In this document: positions 4,970 through 6,682 of the stretch, one piece after another
How positions within the stretch are numbered: position 1 is the first letter of the stretch
How the letters are laid out: each line of letters starts with the position of its first letter
Assembly: GCA_027450105.1 (NCBI GenBank)
Contig: DAIDKJ010000073.1
Span: 1-6,682, forward strand
Origin: Ferrovum sp.
Lineage (GTDB): Bacteria > Pseudomonadota > Gammaproteobacteria > Burkholderiales > Ferrovaceae
DNA: 6,682 nucleotides
Direction of reading: 5' to 3'
The notes under the pieces: model-generated
What the model was told of the DNA's origin: nothing
What the model saw: the letters and a program-made list of their open reading frames with translations, nothing else
Database searches by the model: none
Position numbers and translations under genes: made by a program

Positions 4970-6682
4970 ATGTCCCGCACCCCCGTCCCGCCCCTCGATG
5001 CCGTAACCACTCCTGCGGGGGTTGCAGTGCCCGGCAGCGGAGCGCCGCGCCCCAGCGAATCCATTCGCACCGGAATGGGGGTGGAGCCCCTGCAGCAAGC
5101 CTTTTTAGACAACCTGTTCTACGTTCAGGGGCGCTTTCTGGAGGTTTCCTCCCGGGACGATCAGTTCAAGGCCCTGGCCTACACCCTGCGCGACCGGGTG
5201 CTGCAGCGCTGGGTAAGCACCGTGCGTACCTACCAGGAAGTCAATCCGCGCACCGTCTGTTATCTCTCGGCCGAATATCTGCCCGGCCCCTTCATGGGCA
5301 AGAATCTGCTCAACCTGGGAATCGAGGACAATGTGCGCACCGCCCTGGCCAATCTGGGGCTGGATCTGGACCTACTGCTGGAGCATGAGGAAGAACCCGG
5401 CCTGGGCAATGGCGGCCTGGGGCGCCTGGCGGCCTGCTTTATGGAATCCCTGGCCACGCTGCAAATTCCCGCCATCAGTTATGGCATCCGCTACGAATTC
5501 GGCATCTTCAACCAGACCCTCGTCAACGGCGAACAGGTGGAGGTAACCGACCACTGGTTGCGCTACGGCAACCCCTGGGAGGTGCGCCGCCCCAACATTT
5601 CCTGCGAGGTCAAACTGGGCGGACATACGGAAATGTACCAGGACCATGATGGCGCCCTGCGCACCCGCTGGATTCCCGGCGAAACCTTCCAGGGCGTGGC
5701 GGTGGACACCCCCATCGTGGGGCATCGGGTCAACACGGTGAATGTGCTGCGCCTGTGGATTGCCGAAGCGGCCGAAGGCTTCGATTTTTCCGTGTTCAAC
5801 CAGGGGGACTATTACGGGGCCGTGGCCCGGGAGGTGCGCACCGAAACCATCAGCAAGGTGCTCTATCCCAACGACGAACCGGAAACCGGCAAACGCCTGC
5901 GCCTGTTGCAGCAGCATTTTTTTGTGACCTGCTCGCTGCAGGACATGCTGCGCATTCACCTCTCCACGGGCGAGCCCCTGTCCACCTTCCACCACAAGTT
6001 TACGGTGCAGCTCAACGACACGCATCCGGCCATCGCCGTGGCCGAACTGATGCGCCTGCTGCTGGACAAGAAGTTTCTGGACTGGGATCTGGCCTGGCAC
6101 ATTACCCGCCACACCTTTGCCTATACCAACCATACCCTGTTGCCCGAAGCCCTGGAAAAATGGTCCATCGCCCTGTTCGAGAGCCTGCTGCCCCGGCATC
6201 TGGAAATCATTTACGAAATCAATGCGCGCTTTCTGGACGAGGTGCGCATGCATTTTCCCTTTGACGAAGACCTGGTGCAACGCCTGTCGCTCATCGACGA
6301 ATCGGGCGTGCGCCATGTGCGCATGGCGCATCTGGCCTGCGTGGGCAGCTACGCCATCAACGGCGTGGCCGCGCTGCATAGCCGTCTGCTGCAGGAAACC
6401 GTGTTGAAGGACTTCTATCGCCTGTGGCCGGAAAAATTCCAGAACAAAACCAACGGCGTCACGCCCCGGCGTTTCATCATGCTGAGCAACCCCGGGCTGA
6501 CCCGGCTGCTCACCACCACCATCGGCTCCGGGTGGGAGCGGGATCTCACCCAGCTGCGGCAACTGGAACGCTTTGCCGACGACGAGGCCTTCCAGCACCA
6601 ATGGCGCGCCATGAAACGCCATTGCAAGGCGCGCCTGGCGGATACCGTGCGCCAGCTGTGCCACACCCACATCGACCCAGAC
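4970..6682 (+). CDS. glgP: Glycogen/alpha-glucan phosphorylase, GT35 (partial, C-terminus beyond right edge)
   Basis: Cytosolic PLP-dependent phosphorylase that releases glucose-1-phosphate from glycogen or maltodextrin. The first 571 codons of a family usually about 800-850 residues long are present. Start ATG 4970 has GGAG at 4956-4959, 10 nt upstream. A Pro/Ser-rich N-terminal extension of about 35 residues precedes the conserved core (VEPLQQAFLDNLFYVQGRF from residue 38). M36 is a possible but RBS-less alternative start. Hallmarks are YLSAEYLPG (98-106), PGLGNGGLGRLAACF (143-157), YGIRYEFGIFNQ (171-182), HWLRYGNPWE (195-204), QLNDTHPAIAVAEL (347-360), AYTNHTLLPEALEKW (384-398, active-site H388), and NGVAAL with NKTNGVTPRRF (492-502). 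The PLP-binding lysine lies beyond the edge, so its absence is not meaningful. It follows the c-di-GMP gene by 21 bp with no terminator or promoter seen, suggesting co-transcription. Confidence 0.95.
   Translation, partial: MSRTPVPPLDAVTTPAGVAVPGSGAPRPSESIRTGMGVEPLQQAFLDNLFYVQGRFLEVSSRDDQFKALAYTLRDRVLQRWVSTVRTYQEVNPRTVCYLSAEYLPGPFMGKNLLNLGIEDNVRTALANLGLDLDLLLEHEEEPGLGNGGLGRLAACFMESLATLQIPAISYGIRYEFGIFNQTLVNGEQVEVTDHWLRYGNPWEVRRPNISCEVKLGGHTEMYQDHDGALRTRWIPGETFQGVAVDTPIVGHRVNTVNVLRLWIAEAAEGFDFSVFNQGDYYGAVAREVRTETISKVLYPNDEPETGKRLRLLQQHFFVTCSLQDMLRIHLSTGEPLSTFHHKFTVQLNDTHPAIAVAELMRLLLDKKFLDWDLAWHITRHTFAYTNHTLLPEALEKWSIALFESLLPRHLEIIYEINARFLDEVRMHFPFDEDLVQRLSLIDESGVRHVRMAHLACVGSYAINGVAALHSRLLQETVLKDFYRLWPEKFQNKTNGVTPRRFIMLSNPGLTRLLTTTIGSGWERDLTQLRQLERFADDEAFQHQWRAMKRHCKARLADTVRQLCHTHIDPD

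Noticed and set aside
5372..6670. 432-codon open frame antisense to glgP
   Set aside because: The plus strand matches glycogen phosphorylase motifs throughout; the antisense frame has no recognisable motif.
4970..6682. Phosphorylase lacking its PLP lysine as an inactive paralogue
   Set aside because: The lysine motif lies in the C-terminal part, beyond the window edge, so its absence says nothing about activity.

Overview
The window is about 60% G+C, densely coding, and most likely comes from a Gram-negative proteobacterium. The grounds are a lipobox-type small lipoprotein, a PhoB-type operator, a PAS/GGDEF/EAL signalling protein and proteobacterial-style lipid-remodelling enzymes. I cannot name the genus. 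There are two divergent transcription units separated by a control region of about 190 bp. I see no tRNA, rRNA, CRISPR array or insertion sequence.

Left unit (minus strand, from 1632 to beyond the left edge): a metallophosphoesterase of the LpxH-like/PlcP group, then a GT4 glycosyltransferase closely resembling the diacylglycerol glycosyltransferase Agt, cut off by the left edge. In rhizobia and marine bacteria this pair degrades phospholipids to diacylglycerol and glycosylates it, so that phosphorus-free glycolipids replace phospholipids under phosphate starvation. Just upstream of the phosphoesterase are four 7-bp half-sites spaced exactly 11 bp apart. The first pair matches the enterobacterial Pho-box consensus at 15 of 18 positions. 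Operator, phospholipase and glycosyltransferase together make a coherent phosphate-stress lipid-remodelling operon. The Pho array also lies over the ATG at 1671, which points to a TTG at 1632 as the real start.

Right unit (plus strand, from a promoter at 1763-1791 to beyond the right edge): a 65-residue EexN-like lipoprotein, then a 970-residue soluble protein with the order PAS - LOV-type PAS - PAS - GGDEF - EAL - CZB (zinc-binding), then the first 571 codons of a glycogen/alpha-glucan phosphorylase. Gaps of 15 and 21 bp suggest one operon. The large protein appears able both to make and to degrade cyclic di-GMP. It carries a blue-light flavin-binding signature with the photoactive cysteine, but valine stands where the signalling glutamine should be, and it ends in a predicted zinc/redox sensor. 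Its N-terminal linker is encoded by two sets of short direct repeats.

Taken together, the window shows a phosphate-controlled membrane-lipid operon facing an operon that pairs a multi-input c-di-GMP enzyme with reserve-polysaccharide breakdown. Any functional link between the two operons is inference.
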